Of a DNA stretch of 38,002 bases, positions 1 to 8,468 are shown piece after piece. Each line of letters starts with the position of its first letter. Positions within the stretch are counted from its first letter, which is position 1. This DNA is from Bacteroidaceae bacterium (GTDB lineage: Bacteria > Bacteroidota > Bacteroidia > Bacteroidales > Bacteroidaceae), in contig CAAFRW010000153.1 in the NCBI GenBank assembly GCA_900765575.1, forward strand, positions 1 to 38,002, in the 5' to 3' direction. The translations under genes and the position numbers were made by a program. The notes under the pieces are model-generated. The model did no database searches, was not told where the DNA came from, and was given only the letters and a program-made list of their open reading frames with translations.

Positions 1-43
1 ATAACAAACTAAATACTAGATAAATACATATAAAAAATAACAA

Positions 44-1591
44 ATGAATGGTGTAATAAATGGTAAAAACTATAATGCGTCAGCCCTGTTAGATATGCCT
101 TCTTTCAGTTGCATCCGCGAAGGCTTTGGAAAAGGAACTAAGATTATAGGTGGTTATATGGCTACTGACGAAATCTCATCTCGGTTTGCCGCAGACCTTT
201 CTACACGCCTGATGAATAGAGAGAAAATCGGTATGCCTAAGATAAGGGATATAGAAAAGGAATATGTTCTCGATTGGAGTTGTTACGCTGTTTACGAAGG
301 CCATGATATCGAAAATGTTCCTGCTGATACCCGTATCATTCACTATCCGTTCTTTGAGCATTATCGGACAGAGTTTTATTTACTGCTTATATTGTTTATT
401 TTCGCGTTTGTCATTATATCTATCAGCTTACTGCGTATACACCGGCGTTCTCTGATAGAACGCAAGAATCTGAAAATGCTTGAAGAAGCTCATCGGCGAT
501 TGACGCTTTCTACAGATGCCGGTCAAATATCATCTTGGAATATGCAGGGGGATATTATAGAGTTTGATGATAATCACAGACGACTTACCGGATTGCAGCA
601 ACGGAAATTTGAGAAAACCGTTCTCGCTGGGTATGTACATCCGGATGATTGGCATTTATTGAATTCGCTGTATCAAACACTGCTCCAAACTACAGAGACG
701 CAGGTGCAGCGTATGCGTTTCTGTTCCGATAAAGAAAAAGGAGACTATCAATGGTATGAGTTCCGATGCCGTAGTTTGAAGGATGCCAAAGGGAAAATGA
801 TGTTGGCAGGCATTATGCAAAATATCCAAGAATTGGTAGACCGCGAGCAGCAATTGATTTTAGCCAAAAAAATGGCTGAAAAGGCGGAATTGAAGCAATC
901 ATTTCTTAATAACATCAGTCATGAAATTCGTACTCCGCTCAATGCCATTGTCGGTTTTACGAATCTGCTAATAGGCGAAGACGCCGATGAAATAGAACCG
1001 GATGAAAAAGCAGACATGCTTGACATTATCAACCGTAACAATGATTTGCTATTGAAACTCATTAATGATATAGTGGAAATCTCGAATTTGGAGTCCGGTG
1101 ATATCAGTTTTCAAATAAGGAGATGGGATATGGCTGAAATTGTCAGAGAGATTTATACTACTTACCAGCCGTTAGTGCAACCCTCTTTGCAGTTTTATCT
1201 GGATTTGGATGAAACGTTGACCTTACCGGTTGATATAGACCGCGACCGTTTTGTGCAAGTTATCGATAACTTTTTGAGTAACGCCAATAAGTTTACTCAA
1301 AGCGGATATATAAAATTAGGATGCAGGTTGGATGCCGAGCACAAGGAAGTTTGCGTATACGTAGAAGATAGCGGTATAGGTATTGATGAAAAAGAACGTA
1401 TTATGATTTTCGACCGTTTTTACAAGAGTGACAAATTTGAACAAGGCACTGGATTGGGATTATCTATCAGCAAAGTGATTATTGAAAAATTATCCGGACG
1501 CATAGAACTGGAATCCGAAGTAGGAAAAGGCAGCTGCTTTGCGGTCGTTCTTTCTTTAGCAGAAACAGTGTCGGAAACAGCAGAAGAATAA
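44..1591 (+). CDS. Sensor histidine kinase, N-terminally truncated
   Basis: Membrane sensor kinase of 515 residues. Residues 1-105 match only the tail of the periplasmic sensor domain of the 936-residue kinase at 10280-13090 (both have a GGY motif and a KKYVLDW/KEYVLDW-type stretch). They are followed by a transmembrane helix near 111-132, a PAS-like fold (about 150-265), a HisKA domain with SHEIRTPLNAI (phospho-acceptor His293) and a HATPase with N-box Asn412, G1 motif DSGIGI and GTGLGLSIS. There is no receiver domain, unlike the paralogue, so it needs a separate partner or is non-functional. All three frames carry stops within the 43 bases upstream, so about 270 residues of sensor domain are missing or sit in a frame outside the window. 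No signal peptide remains. The kinase identity is certain; whether the gene is intact is doubtful. Confidence 0.85.
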   Translation: MNGVINGKNYNASALLDMPSFSCIREGFGKGTKIIGGYMATDEISSRFAADLSTRLMNREKIGMPKIRDIEKEYVLDWSCYAVYEGHDIENVPADTRIIHYPFFEHYRTEFYLLLILFIFAFVIISISLLRIHRRSLIERKNLKMLEEAHRRLTLSTDAGQISSWNMQGDIIEFDDNHRRLTGLQQRKFEKTVLAGYVHPDDWHLLNSLYQTLLQTTETQVQRMRFCSDKEKGDYQWYEFRCRSLKDAKGKMMLAGIMQNIQELVDREQQLILAKKMAEKAELKQSFLNNISHEIRTPLNAIVGFTNLLIGEDADEIEPDEKADMLDIINRNNDLLLKLINDIVEISNLESGDISFQIRRWDMAEIVREIYTTYQPLVQPSLQFYLDLDETLTLPVDIDRDRFVQVIDNFLSNANKFTQSGYIKLGCRLDAEHKEVCVYVEDSGIGIDEKERIMIFDRFYKSDKFEQGTGLGLSISKVIIEKLSGRIELESEVGKGSCFAVVLSLAETVSETAEE

Positions 1592-1724
1592 ATACCGCAT
1601 TAAGAAATCGCGCAGACAGGATTGTGTACGTTTCAGACTAAAATTCATCACCTTATTTCGGCAATAGAAAAGTATGGCTTCACCGTGTCTGTTCATTTTA
1701 AAAACCCTACTTCCTAAATAATGA

Positions 1725-1826
1725 GATAACTTTTTTATAATAAGATGGTTACGTCTCCGATGGTCAAATCATCTAGTACTTCTACGCGCGATAACTCTTT
1801 TTTAATGAGACGGTGACTTCTCCATG
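1725..1826. repeat. Degenerate direct repeat between convergent genes
   Basis: Two imperfect copies about 65 bp apart (from 1725 and from 1790) both read GATAAC, then a T-rich run, then AAKGAGA/AAGATGG and a GTCTCC/CTTCTCC block. They lie in the 264-bp gap between the kinase (plus) and ccsA (minus). No clear terminator hairpin was found here. Origin unknown; possibly a decayed duplication. Confidence 0.3.
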
Positions 1827-1855
1827 ATTGAGGATAAAGTAGGAGGAAGCATTAA

Positions 1856-2647
1856 TTACTTCAGATTATACGTATGTATACTTACTCCTTGTGCCGAAGG
1901 CAGGTAATTGATACCATACCAGCACATTTGTAGTAATAAGAATGAAACCAGCAATCCGATTAACGCCTTGCGGTGTGCAGAGGGACGCCCCAGTCGGAAA
2001 TGAACATACGCCAGATAAGCAAACCAAGTAGCTGCAGCCCAAGTCTCTTTAGGGTCCCAAGCCCAATAATGTCCCCAAGCAGCCTTCGCCCAAATGGCAC
2101 CGGAAAGCATGCCTAAAGTCATGAAAGCAAGTCCTACATAAGTCAGGTTATCGCATAAATCCATTTCGCGGGGTTCAATACTTTTCTTCTTGAACCAAAG
2201 CAGGTATATTGCAGTAATCGCAGCCGCTCCAAGCATGGCGTAGGCAAACATATAGACAATAACATGCGGCGTAAACCAGGGACTCTGCAATGCAGGCATC
2301 AGTGTTTTGTTATGTATCTCCGGTTTGAAGAGATTGATACAGATAAATACCAATGAAAGGAGGGAACTGAAACTAAGTATCCATTTATATTTCCAGCGGC
2401 TATATGTAATAAGTCCGGCCAGAGGGAGGAAGAAGGAGTACCATAAACGAGTTTCTCCCATTGTCCGCATAGGTGGGCGTTCTAAAGAAATCCACATTCC
2501 CACGATAAAACAGAGGAATATGGCCAGACCCGTTAAAGTGGATGCATATACCACTATCGGTCTTTTCCCATGCCAGGCGGCAAAGGCGCCGAAGCCCCAG
2601 AAAAGCAGGGCGATAAGGGCAAACACTACAAAGTAATCCCAACTCAT
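1856..2647 (-). CDS. ccsA: Cytochrome c biogenesis protein CcsA (system II)
   Basis: Polytopic membrane protein of 263 residues that with ResB/Ccs1 forms the system II synthetase attaching haem to apocytochromes c outside the cytoplasmic membrane. The diagnostic tryptophan-rich WWD-type segment WGHYWAWDPKETWAA lies near residues 190-205, flanked by about seven or eight hydrophobic helices. Its ATG overlaps the resB stop by four bases (ATGA arrangement), implying translational coupling. It is the last gene of nrfA-resB-ccsA, so its obvious client is the pentahaem NrfA encoded upstream. Length is normal for the CcsA/CcmC-like family. Confidence 0.93.
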   Translation of the reverse strand: MSWDYFVVFALIALLFWGFGAFAAWHGKRPIVVYASTLTGLAIFLCFIVGMWISLERPPMRTMGETRLWYSFFLPLAGLITYSRWKYKWILSFSSLLSLVFICINLFKPEIHNKTLMPALQSPWFTPHVIVYMFAYAMLGAAAITAIYLLWFKKKSIEPREMDLCDNLTYVGLAFMTLGMLSGAIWAKAAWGHYWAWDPKETWAAATWFAYLAYVHFRLGRPSAHRKALIGLLVSFLLLQMCWYGINYLPSAQGVSIHTYNLK

Positions 2648-3930
2648 ATAGCTTCCTCCCTTCTGTTTTCTGTTTGTAGCTTATCCGGAGAGACTGTTTT
2701 ATCTCTGGATAATTCTTTTCCCTTAGGAGCATTCATAAACAAGCAAATAGCTCCTAATATCATCATGATTATTCCGGCATAAACGAAGGGTAGCCACGGG
2801 TCGCGTACCAGTTCAAAGATACTGATATCGCTCCAACGACCTTTTGTTTCGTCATAACTCAACTGATAAATAGTCCATCCGGCTATCTTTAAGGGATGGT
2901 TTACTTCAATGGTATCTTGTCGAATCGTTCCTTCCTTTGTATAAACCGTTACATGGGAGACAAAACGTTTGGGCTCACGTTCGGGCATTACGAGGCTGCA
3001 TTGCTCGTTCAGATGCAAGGACTTATAAGGAAACATGAAACTTCCGCAACTGGCCCAACCTTCTTTTGTTTGTCCGGTCTTTGTATGGGTCGCTTTCAGG
3101 TAGGCTGCATAAGTCGCTCCCATCGAGTGAAATGCTGTAAATTTCAGCGTATCTTCCGTAGTTACCGAAGCAGCCATCGGAATAGATTGAAGAATGGAGA
3201 CTTCCCAATCCAGCAATTTGCCTCCTTCCACTCCATCTTCGAGTAAGAGTTGTCCGGGTCTATCTGCCGGGAGGGCTTGCCCCGTTTCATTATCAACTAA
3301 CATCAGTTTGGGAGGGTACTCATCAATGGTGAAACGATGCAGCTCGATTGCAAGCGGTAATTCTATTGAATGGCCGTATTCGTCTGTAGCCCGCCACTCG
3401 GTTTCTCCTAATCGGGTAGTCATCTTCAAACGCTGTAAATCTGCATTGCCGAAGGTTGCCGTCAATAACACTATAAAAAGTCCGGCATGATTGAGTAGAA
3501 AAGGAACTTTACTTACTTTCAAAGGGAAGCTTGTGCGGAGAATAGTCAGTCCTAAGGTCGTTACCAACCAGGTATAAAGCAATACAAACGGCCAGAAAGA
3601 AAGCATCTTTGAGAGACTTGGGAAATCTACAGGTTGGGTGGAAGGCACTTGCCGTATCAACCCCATCAATACCGTGATAGCCGTTACGAAAATAAGAGAA
3701 GATACCGCGGACATATAATGGCTCAGCCATTTAAAGCCATATACCCGTTTGCGAAGCGCATGCATTATTGCTAATGAAAGCAGATACAGTACCAAGACTA
3801 TGATGTTGACCGGCCAGGCAAATAAATCCCAACGTACACCCCCGATAGTACCTTGTAACAACAAACCTGTAACCAGCAAACCTATCCCGCAGACGAAGCC
3901 TTCTCTATATCCCCATGGTACTTTCCACAT
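2644..3930 (-). CDS. resB: ResB-like cytochrome c biogenesis protein (Ccs1)
   Basis: System II cytochrome c maturation subunit of 428 residues. It has hydrophobic helices near the N-terminus (about 15-30, 40-60, 75-95, 112-132) and another around 148-165, a large extracytoplasmic beta-rich region with the ResB-type segment HPLKIAGWTIYQLSYD near 350-365, and a final helix near 388-405 followed by a charged tail. It starts 11 bp after the nrfA stop and overlaps ccsA by four bases, so the three genes form one operon. Family knowledge: ResB and CcsA act as a complex delivering reduced haem to CxxCH motifs. Confidence 0.9.
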   Translation of the reverse strand: MWKVPWGYREGFVCGIGLLVTGLLLQGTIGGVRWDLFAWPVNIIVLVLYLLSLAIMHALRKRVYGFKWLSHYMSAVSSLIFVTAITVLMGLIRQVPSTQPVDFPSLSKMLSFWPFVLLYTWLVTTLGLTILRTSFPLKVSKVPFLLNHAGLFIVLLTATFGNADLQRLKMTTRLGETEWRATDEYGHSIELPLAIELHRFTIDEYPPKLMLVDNETGQALPADRPGQLLLEDGVEGGKLLDWEVSILQSIPMAASVTTEDTLKFTAFHSMGATYAAYLKATHTKTGQTKEGWASCGSFMFPYKSLHLNEQCSLVMPEREPKRFVSHVTVYTKEGTIRQDTIEVNHPLKIAGWTIYQLSYDETKGRWSDISIFELVRDPWLPFVYAGIIMMILGAICLFMNAPKGKELSRDKTVSPDKLQTENRREEAI

Positions 3931-3941
3931 ACAGAGTAGGC

Positions 3942-5423
3942 TTAGTTCTGTATCAAACGTCCGTTTGCTTTGGCTTTTTCCAACCAGGCCGGTACGGTAG
4001 TTTTTAAGAATTTATCTTTTGCCGTTCTCTCGGCCTCCATATCTAAACCGATGTATTCCTGGGCTTTCGCTTTGGTAGAAATATCCGGCATAGGTACATC
4101 TTCCATAATACCATTCCTTTCCAGTACTTTGCACAATAGAAGGCGGGCTTGCATGGCTCTATCGAGGCCATGAGACAAGATGCGTTGCACTTCCTGCGGT
4201 GCATGGAAAGAAGCTCCATGAGAAGCCACTCCGAAATCCCAGCGCCATTGTGCTTGTCGAATAAGCGCCAGCACCTCTTTCATCTGCTCTTCCGTTGCCC
4301 CTTTGTTCCAGGCGAACTCTGCTTCAATATGGGCTTTAGCCAATTCTTGTTCCAGGCGGTTACGTATTTCGTCCGCCTTACGCTGACGGTCGAAAACATT
4401 GTTGCGTAAGGTTGTTTCGCTTTCACGATGGCATGTCTGACAAGTACGGTCAATCATGGCCAATGGGCTCTGTATATGGTGGTCGCTGAATTTTACACCG
4501 CCTTCGCTATCATAGGGCATGTGACAGTCGGCACACGACACGCCCCGTTGGCCGTGAATGCCCATTTTCGAAAGTTCATAATCGGGATGCTGCGCTTTTA
4601 ATATCGGAGTACGGCTCAGTTTGTGTATGTAATCATAGTAATTGATTTCATCGTAATAAGCCTCCATCTCTTCTACTGTAAAACCTTTGTCCCAAGGTAA
4701 GGTCAGGTATTTATCATCGCTCTTGAAATAATATTCCACGTGGCATTGTGCGCAGACCAAAGACCGCATCTCCTGTGGAGAGGCTTTCGTGATATCCCTG
4801 CCTTGACGTTGGAAAGCTTCGATTAAAACCGGGCGAGTGATTCTCAATTCCATATTCTCCGGTTCGTGGCAATCGACGCAACCGATAGGATTCACTATTT
4901 CGCTACCTAACGCTCCCCATTTATGATTATAGAATGCGTCTACACCGACGGCTTCCATTATACGGGATACGTCTGAGCTTTTACAAGTCCAGCAAGTGGC
5001 AGGTTGCGGACCGTCGGTCTCTGTTGCCGGTGCGCCGGTACGAAGGGAAGCCCTGATGTCCTCTATTGCGTGCATGTGTCCGCGCGGAGTAGAATAGTCT
5101 TTGGAAAAAGCATATCCGGCCCACAATATCACCATTTCAGGGCGTTGTTCTAACACATCGCCTCCTACGCTTCCGTTGAACTTTCTTTGTAAATCGGTTT
5201 TTGCCGTTTCGCTCCAAGTTCTATATTCGCGGGGATAATCATTTTTAAAGACTTCGTTGCGCGCTTCAAGTTTTCCGATTACCGTTTTATGATTGATAAG
5301 TGTGCTCTTTATCTCGGTTCTTCGTTCCATCAAAGTCGAAATGCACAAGCCTAAGGCAAACACAACAACCATTGAACCTCCAAATAATAGCCATCCTTGC
5401 CACGATTTTAGTTTCTTTTTCAT
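3942..5423 (-). CDS. nrfA: Ammonia-forming cytochrome c nitrite reductase NrfA
   Basis: Pentahaem enzyme reducing nitrite to ammonium with six electrons on the outer face of the cytoplasmic membrane. The 493 residues start with a hydrophobic signal/anchor (about 11-30). The catalytic haem site CWTCK (144-148), with the lysine ligand typical of NrfA, is followed by four CxxCH motifs: CVDCH (182), CAQCH (224, followed by VEYYF with the active-site-type Tyr), CADCH (297) and CQTCH (328). It is the first gene of an operon with its own haem-attachment genes. The membrane quinol dehydrogenase nrfH, usually next to nrfA, is absent from the 306 bp upstream and from the rest of the window. Strong assignment. 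Confidence 0.97.
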   Translation of the reverse strand: MKKKLKSWQGWLLFGGSMVVVFALGLCISTLMERRTEIKSTLINHKTVIGKLEARNEVFKNDYPREYRTWSETAKTDLQRKFNGSVGGDVLEQRPEMVILWAGYAFSKDYSTPRGHMHAIEDIRASLRTGAPATETDGPQPATCWTCKSSDVSRIMEAVGVDAFYNHKWGALGSEIVNPIGCVDCHEPENMELRITRPVLIEAFQRQGRDITKASPQEMRSLVCAQCHVEYYFKSDDKYLTLPWDKGFTVEEMEAYYDEINYYDYIHKLSRTPILKAQHPDYELSKMGIHGQRGVSCADCHMPYDSEGGVKFSDHHIQSPLAMIDRTCQTCHRESETTLRNNVFDRQRKADEIRNRLEQELAKAHIEAEFAWNKGATEEQMKEVLALIRQAQWRWDFGVASHGASFHAPQEVQRILSHGLDRAMQARLLLCKVLERNGIMEDVPMPDISTKAKAQEYIGLDMEAERTAKDKFLKTTVPAWLEKAKANGRLIQN

Positions 5424-5729
5424 ATTCCTCTCATAGAGTTATTCATCTGTCTTAGGGGATATTTGTTCTAAAGAATCGTCTGGCTCATTGACTAAAACGG
5501 CAATCTTATTCTTGACAAACTTTCTTTTCAGATGGAACATCTATTCCCCATTTATTTTGTTTCCAATGCTTTTTCTTCTTCTTTGCTAGCAAATCATGTC
5601 TTCGACATTTGTATTCAATAGAATGGCTATTTTCCAATTACACAAAAGAGCTCTATATCTATTTTGCAAATATAGTAAAAATTCCTCTATAGTAAGATGA
5701 TGGCGTATGAATATCTATTTTATTTCATG
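5424..5729. other. Intergenic region upstream of nrfA
   Basis: 306 bp, AT-rich, between nrfA and the FMN-binding protein gene, both on the minus strand. I see no nrfH, no CxxCH coding and no convincing small gene. It should hold the nrfA promoter, implying a long leader of about 240 nt if the -7-like element listed at 5667-5674 is used. Confidence 0.5.
5667..5674 (-). promoter_or_regulatory. Possible -7 element for nrfA operon
   Basis: Read on the minus strand this is TATATTTG, a match to the Bacteroides -7 consensus TAnnTTTG. No clear -33 TTTG is seen 19-21 bp upstream. It is the best candidate in the gap before nrfA. Confidence 0.3.
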
Positions 5730-6149
5730 TTATTCAATTATAAACTCTTCCGAGCTGAAATTGCTATAAAATCTTCCGGATATTGCCGTAAACTTCAGCA
5801 CACAATAGTCGGGGTCCGTTACTCCCTCTTTGTAATACATCGTGTCGCCTTCCCGCCATATCATTTCCTTACTGGCGCTGTCTGTCAATACCTCCATCGT
5901 TCCCCGAAGCATAACGCCTCTGAAGAATCTCGAATCGCAAAAGTAAACACAGGCCCGGTTGTCTTTCCGATACTGTGCAACACGCATTGAAGAAGTGTTT
6001 GTTGTCAAATAAATCGTTTTTATGCCCTCTCTTTTTCTAGGTTGCAGCATAGCTTTTACATTGGGGAAACCTTCCAAATCGAGCGAACCGATGAAAGCCA
6101 CTCTTTGTTTGTCAATCATGCTTCCTACTGTTTTTTCCACATCTTTCAT
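5730..6149 (-). CDS. Pyridoxamine 5'-phosphate oxidase-family (FMN split-barrel) protein
   Basis: 139-residue soluble protein of the flavin-binding split-barrel superfamily, resembling the general-stress protein 26 group. Visible family features: an N-terminal helix followed by VAFIGSLDLEGFPNVKAML (about 18-37), a strand KTIYLTTNTSS, then VAQYRKDNRACVYFCD with the conserved basic and aromatic positions around the FMN phosphate site, and GTMEVLTD. Length is typical for single-domain members. The true substrate cannot be read from sequence; members range from flavin reductases to F420- or haem-binding proteins. An AraC-type regulator lies 93 bp upstream on the same strand and may control it. 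Confidence 0.85.
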   Translation of the reverse strand: MKDVEKTVGSMIDKQRVAFIGSLDLEGFPNVKAMLQPRKREGIKTIYLTTNTSSMRVAQYRKDNRACVYFCDSRFFRGVMLRGTMEVLTDSASKEMIWREGDTMYYKEGVTDPDYCVLKFTAISGRFYSNFSSEEFIIE

Positions 6150-6242
6150 ATTTTCTTGTTTTTATTGGTTAGTACTAGGATGCGAAGGTAGAAAAGCAGA
6201 CGAAAACCGATGCGATAGAAACAAAGGAAGAAATGCTACTTT

Positions 6243-7112
6243 TTACGGTTTATGCCTTTTTCGATAAGATAAAGGTGTTTCTCCTACACATTGCTTAAAG
6301 CTGCGTACAAAATAAGAAACGGTGGAAAAGCAAAGTCCAAACGCTATTTCCGATACGGAAGAATCTGTGTAAACAAGTAATCTTTTAGCTTCATCCATTA
6401 TTTTGTTCCGAATGTATTGTTTGGCACTGATACCCATTGTTGAGTTTACTATCTCGTTCAAATAGTTGGGAGTAATACAGAGTTTGTCTGCATAATGCTG
6501 AACTGTATGATGTTCTTTCAGGTCGGAGCTAACCCATTTTATGAACTTACCGATATGCCTCGTTTCTTTGTCCCCGTTCTTTGTAGATATTTCATTCTTG
6601 TAAGCCCTGTCCAATAGCGTCAGCACTTCATAAAGCAATGCCCTCAGCAAATGCGTTTCGTTTTGTCGGTAAGCATCTATTTCTTCCTTAATTTGATGGA
6701 GGAGATGAAGCATGCGTATGTGAAGTTCGTTCGTTAAATGCAACTTGGAAGAGGCCTTTCCCATATGGAAATACGAAAGATGTTGTACAAACAAAGAGTC
6801 TTTAAAGAAAGAAGACAGAAATTCTTCTTCAAAAATCAATGCATATCCGTTTATAATATGTTTCGTATCCCAATGTCTGATTTCACCCGGTTTAGAGAAA
6901 AATACATCATGAGGCACAGCTCTATCTATTCGGTTATCGATATAAAAGGCTCCTTCTCCTTCTGTTATAAACGTGATGTCATAATAAGTCAGTGTATGCG
7001 TTGCTTTTTTAGTTAAGAACCGTTTGACATATTTCAATTCCACAACGTCAATCTGGAGTTCTTTGCCATATTTGTTTTTATAGAAAGTATATTGAGGGAT
7101 TGAGTTTTTCAT
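6243..7112 (-). CDS. AraC-family transcriptional regulator
   Basis: 289 residues. The N-terminal half has a cupin-like sensor region with the pattern HDVFFSKPGEIRHWDT near 68-84, typical of AraC-type ligand-binding barrels. The C-terminal 100 residues form the double helix-turn-helix: the first helix pair around VQHYADKLCITPNYLNEIV and the second around VSEIAFGLCFSTVSYFVRSF, followed by GETPLSYRK. The stop lies just upstream of the FMN-binding gene (93 bp) on the same strand, so that gene is a likely target or operon partner. No ligand can be inferred. Confidence 0.93.
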   Translation of the reverse strand: MKNSIPQYTFYKNKYGKELQIDVVELKYVKRFLTKKATHTLTYYDITFITEGEGAFYIDNRIDRAVPHDVFFSKPGEIRHWDTKHIINGYALIFEEEFLSSFFKDSLFVQHLSYFHMGKASSKLHLTNELHIRMLHLLHQIKEEIDAYRQNETHLLRALLYEVLTLLDRAYKNEISTKNGDKETRHIGKFIKWVSSDLKEHHTVQHYADKLCITPNYLNEIVNSTMGISAKQYIRNKIMDEAKRLLVYTDSSVSEIAFGLCFSTVSYFVRSFKQCVGETPLSYRKRHKP

Positions 7113-7195
7113 TCTACGTCTATTTTTAAAGGTGGATAACCGAACTATTTTTTAATCAGATAGAAGTGGATGCTGCTTTTTTAGGAAAGCATGTA

Positions 7196-7203
7196 CAAAT
7201 CTA
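7196..7203 (-). promoter_or_regulatory. Possible -7 element for AraC regulator gene
   Basis: Minus-strand TAGATTTG matches TAnnTTTG. It lies about 85 bp before the AraC start codon. No good -33 box was found, so this is suggestive only. Confidence 0.35.
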
Positions 7204-7350
7204 ATTGAGTTATTGATAACTCGACACTATTTCGGACGATAAGTTTCTCAAAAAAGGGAAAATCCTATTCGGTAGAAAGAACTTCTGCTCATAGAGTGGG
7301 GTTATAGGGCTGGGAAAGTGTCTCTCGGCAAAAAAAGTTTTATTTTGCTA

Positions 7351-7380
7351 TTGTAAGTTTCACGGAATTTTCTACCTTTG
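7351..7380 (+). promoter_or_regulatory. Promoter of tRNA-Asp
   Basis: TACCTTTG at 7373-7380 fits the Bacteroides -7 consensus. A TTG at 7351-7353 sits 19 bp upstream where the -33 element belongs. The tRNA begins about 40 bp downstream. A further TTTG at 7344-7347 is too distant (25 bp). Confidence 0.55.
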
Positions 7381-7421
7381 CACCCGCAATTAAGAGCAAT
7401 TGCTAAAGAAAACAACAATTT

Positions 7422-7495
7422 GGTGTGTTAGTTCAGTTGGTTAGAATACATGCCTGTCACGCATGGGGTCACGGGTTCGAGTCCCGTACACACCG
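7422..7495 (+). tRNA. tRNA-Asp (anticodon GUC)
   Basis: 74-nt cloverleaf. The acceptor stem GGTGTGT (7422-7428) pairs fully with ACACACC (7488-7494), followed by discriminator G at 7495, as expected for tRNA-Asp. The anticodon stem pairs CATGC with GCATG around loop CTGTCAC, giving anticodon GTC. The T arm is GGGTTCGAGTCCC. CCA is not encoded. It is a single gene with its own promoter and terminator. Confidence 0.97.
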
Positions 7496-7520
7496 CGAAA
7501 GCAAATCGCAAATTAAAGCA

Positions 7521-7560
7521 AAGCTCTGAAATTCAAGGATTTCAGAGCTTTTTCTTTTTC
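7521..7560 (+). terminator. Rho-independent terminator after tRNA-Asp
   Basis: A perfect 12-bp stem (AAGCTCTGAAAT, 7521-7532, with ATTTCAGAGCTT, 7539-7550) around a 6-nt loop, followed by a T-rich tract TTTCTTTTTC. It lies 25 bp after the tRNA. Confidence 0.92.
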
Positions 7561-7600
7561 TCCACTTCGTTAAAGAATAGCGGTTTAAAGTAGTTCTCAC

Positions 7601-7783
7601 GTGGCTTATAGAGAGGCCGAATTATACGATTATTGTACGAATGAGACGATAACCCATGAATCTTTGTTTTATGAGAAACTGACGGAGTTCCTGAAACATT
7701 ACGCAAAGAAGAATAAGTGCGTGAAGATTCGTTTCATGATGCCCTATTATAGTGCGAATGGTGAAAGCGTGGAGGTAAAGTAA
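7601..7783 (+). CDS. Small hypothetical protein or gene fragment
   Basis: 60 codons starting at GTG, with an in-frame stop five codons upstream. The product is charged and has coding-like composition (for example YEKLTEFLKHYAKKNKCVK) with no signal sequence or recognisable domain. There is no clear ribosome-binding site. It sits between the tRNA terminator and another terminator, and together with the scrap at 7826-7936 could be debris of a larger gene next to the tRNA. I do not recognise a family. Confidence 0.35.
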   Translation: MAYREAELYDYCTNETITHESLFYEKLTEFLKHYAKKNKCVKIRFMMPYYSANGESVEVK

Positions 7784-7825
7784 ATGGAACAGCACCTATT
7801 TTATGGAATACGAAATAAGGTTTGA

Positions 7826-7936
7826 AAGGCATGTCCGAACATTCTTTTAAGTATCTCGCTTCTTGGTGTTAACTATTCAATGCCAAAATGGGAAACGTTA
7901 GCCTCGGAACAAGGATATACAGAGAGAAAGGCCTGA
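7826..7936 (+). pseudogene. Possible decayed coding fragment
   Basis: Open stretch of 36 codons with no usable ATG at its start. It ends with a coding-like tail containing NYSMPKWETLASEQGYTERK and a TGA eight bases before the terminator hairpin at 7944. A neighbouring frame holds a second short open stretch beginning ATGGAATACGAAATAAGG. It reads like a frameshifted remnant, but no family is recognised. Confidence 0.25.
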
Positions 7937-7943
7937 TAAAGAA

Positions 7944-7986
7944 AGTAGGAGAAAGCGGTTGTTGTTTTCTCCTACTCTGTTTTTAT
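7944..7986 (+). terminator. Intrinsic terminator
   Basis: An 11-bp stem AGTAGGAGAAA (7944-7954) pairs with TTTCTCCTACT (7966-7976), then CTGTTTTTA. It could close transcription of the small open frames after tRNA-Asp. The minus-strand flank is less T-rich, so plus is the favoured direction. Confidence 0.8.
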
Positions 7987-8078
7987 AAAACTATAGCCTG
8001 TTGTTTTAGTGAATTCTGTCTATAGCTTTTGGGGTATTCTTTGAAATGAATTGCTTCACATGGTATATGAAGCGATAA

Positions 8079-8468
8079 TTACATACCTGCGCTACCATTG
8101 TTGTCGCCTGTTTCGGGACTCCAATCAGTAATGCTTGAGGTTACTACGTTTAATCCGGATAAATTGGCTGTAACGATATAGCGGTATTTCTTTCCTGCTA
8201 CAAACGTTTTTTCTGCCGGTAATTTATAAATTAGGTTTTCGTTAATGCGGATAAATGCTGTTTTTTCTGCCAACGTTTGTGGAACAATGATGGCTTCGTT
8301 GAGTGTTATTTTAGTGTCATCACTACCATTTGCATCAGCCTGAAGGGTTGTTCCGCAGTCTATTGCAATCGGATTGAAATCAGCTGGAATTGTTTCAGCA
8401 GCATCTGTCGCTACGCTAAAAGCGGTTGTTTTGCTCGGTGTAAATACGGCTTTTAACTTCGTATTGGT
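8079..8468 (-). pseudogene. C-terminal part of frameshifted fimbrillin-like protein
   Basis: An open frame continues the upstream fimbrillin one base out of phase. It runs from about 8468 to the TAA at 8079 without a stop and includes KLKAVFTPSKTTAFSVATD, a DxxTKITLNEAIIVPQ-type strand, and a fimbrillin-type ending AGKKYRYIVTANLSGLNV followed by ITDW. This YxYxVxxxxxGLxVxxxxIxxW signature is the usual end of Mfa/FimA-like domains. The TTG at 8273 is not a believable start. Joined with 8453-9052 it gives one protein of roughly 320 residues. Confidence 0.7.

Noticed and set aside
5490..5645. Possible nrfH remnant upstream of nrfA
   Set aside because: A lysine-rich open stretch exists on the minus strand, but it has no CxxCH motif and no resemblance to NrfH.
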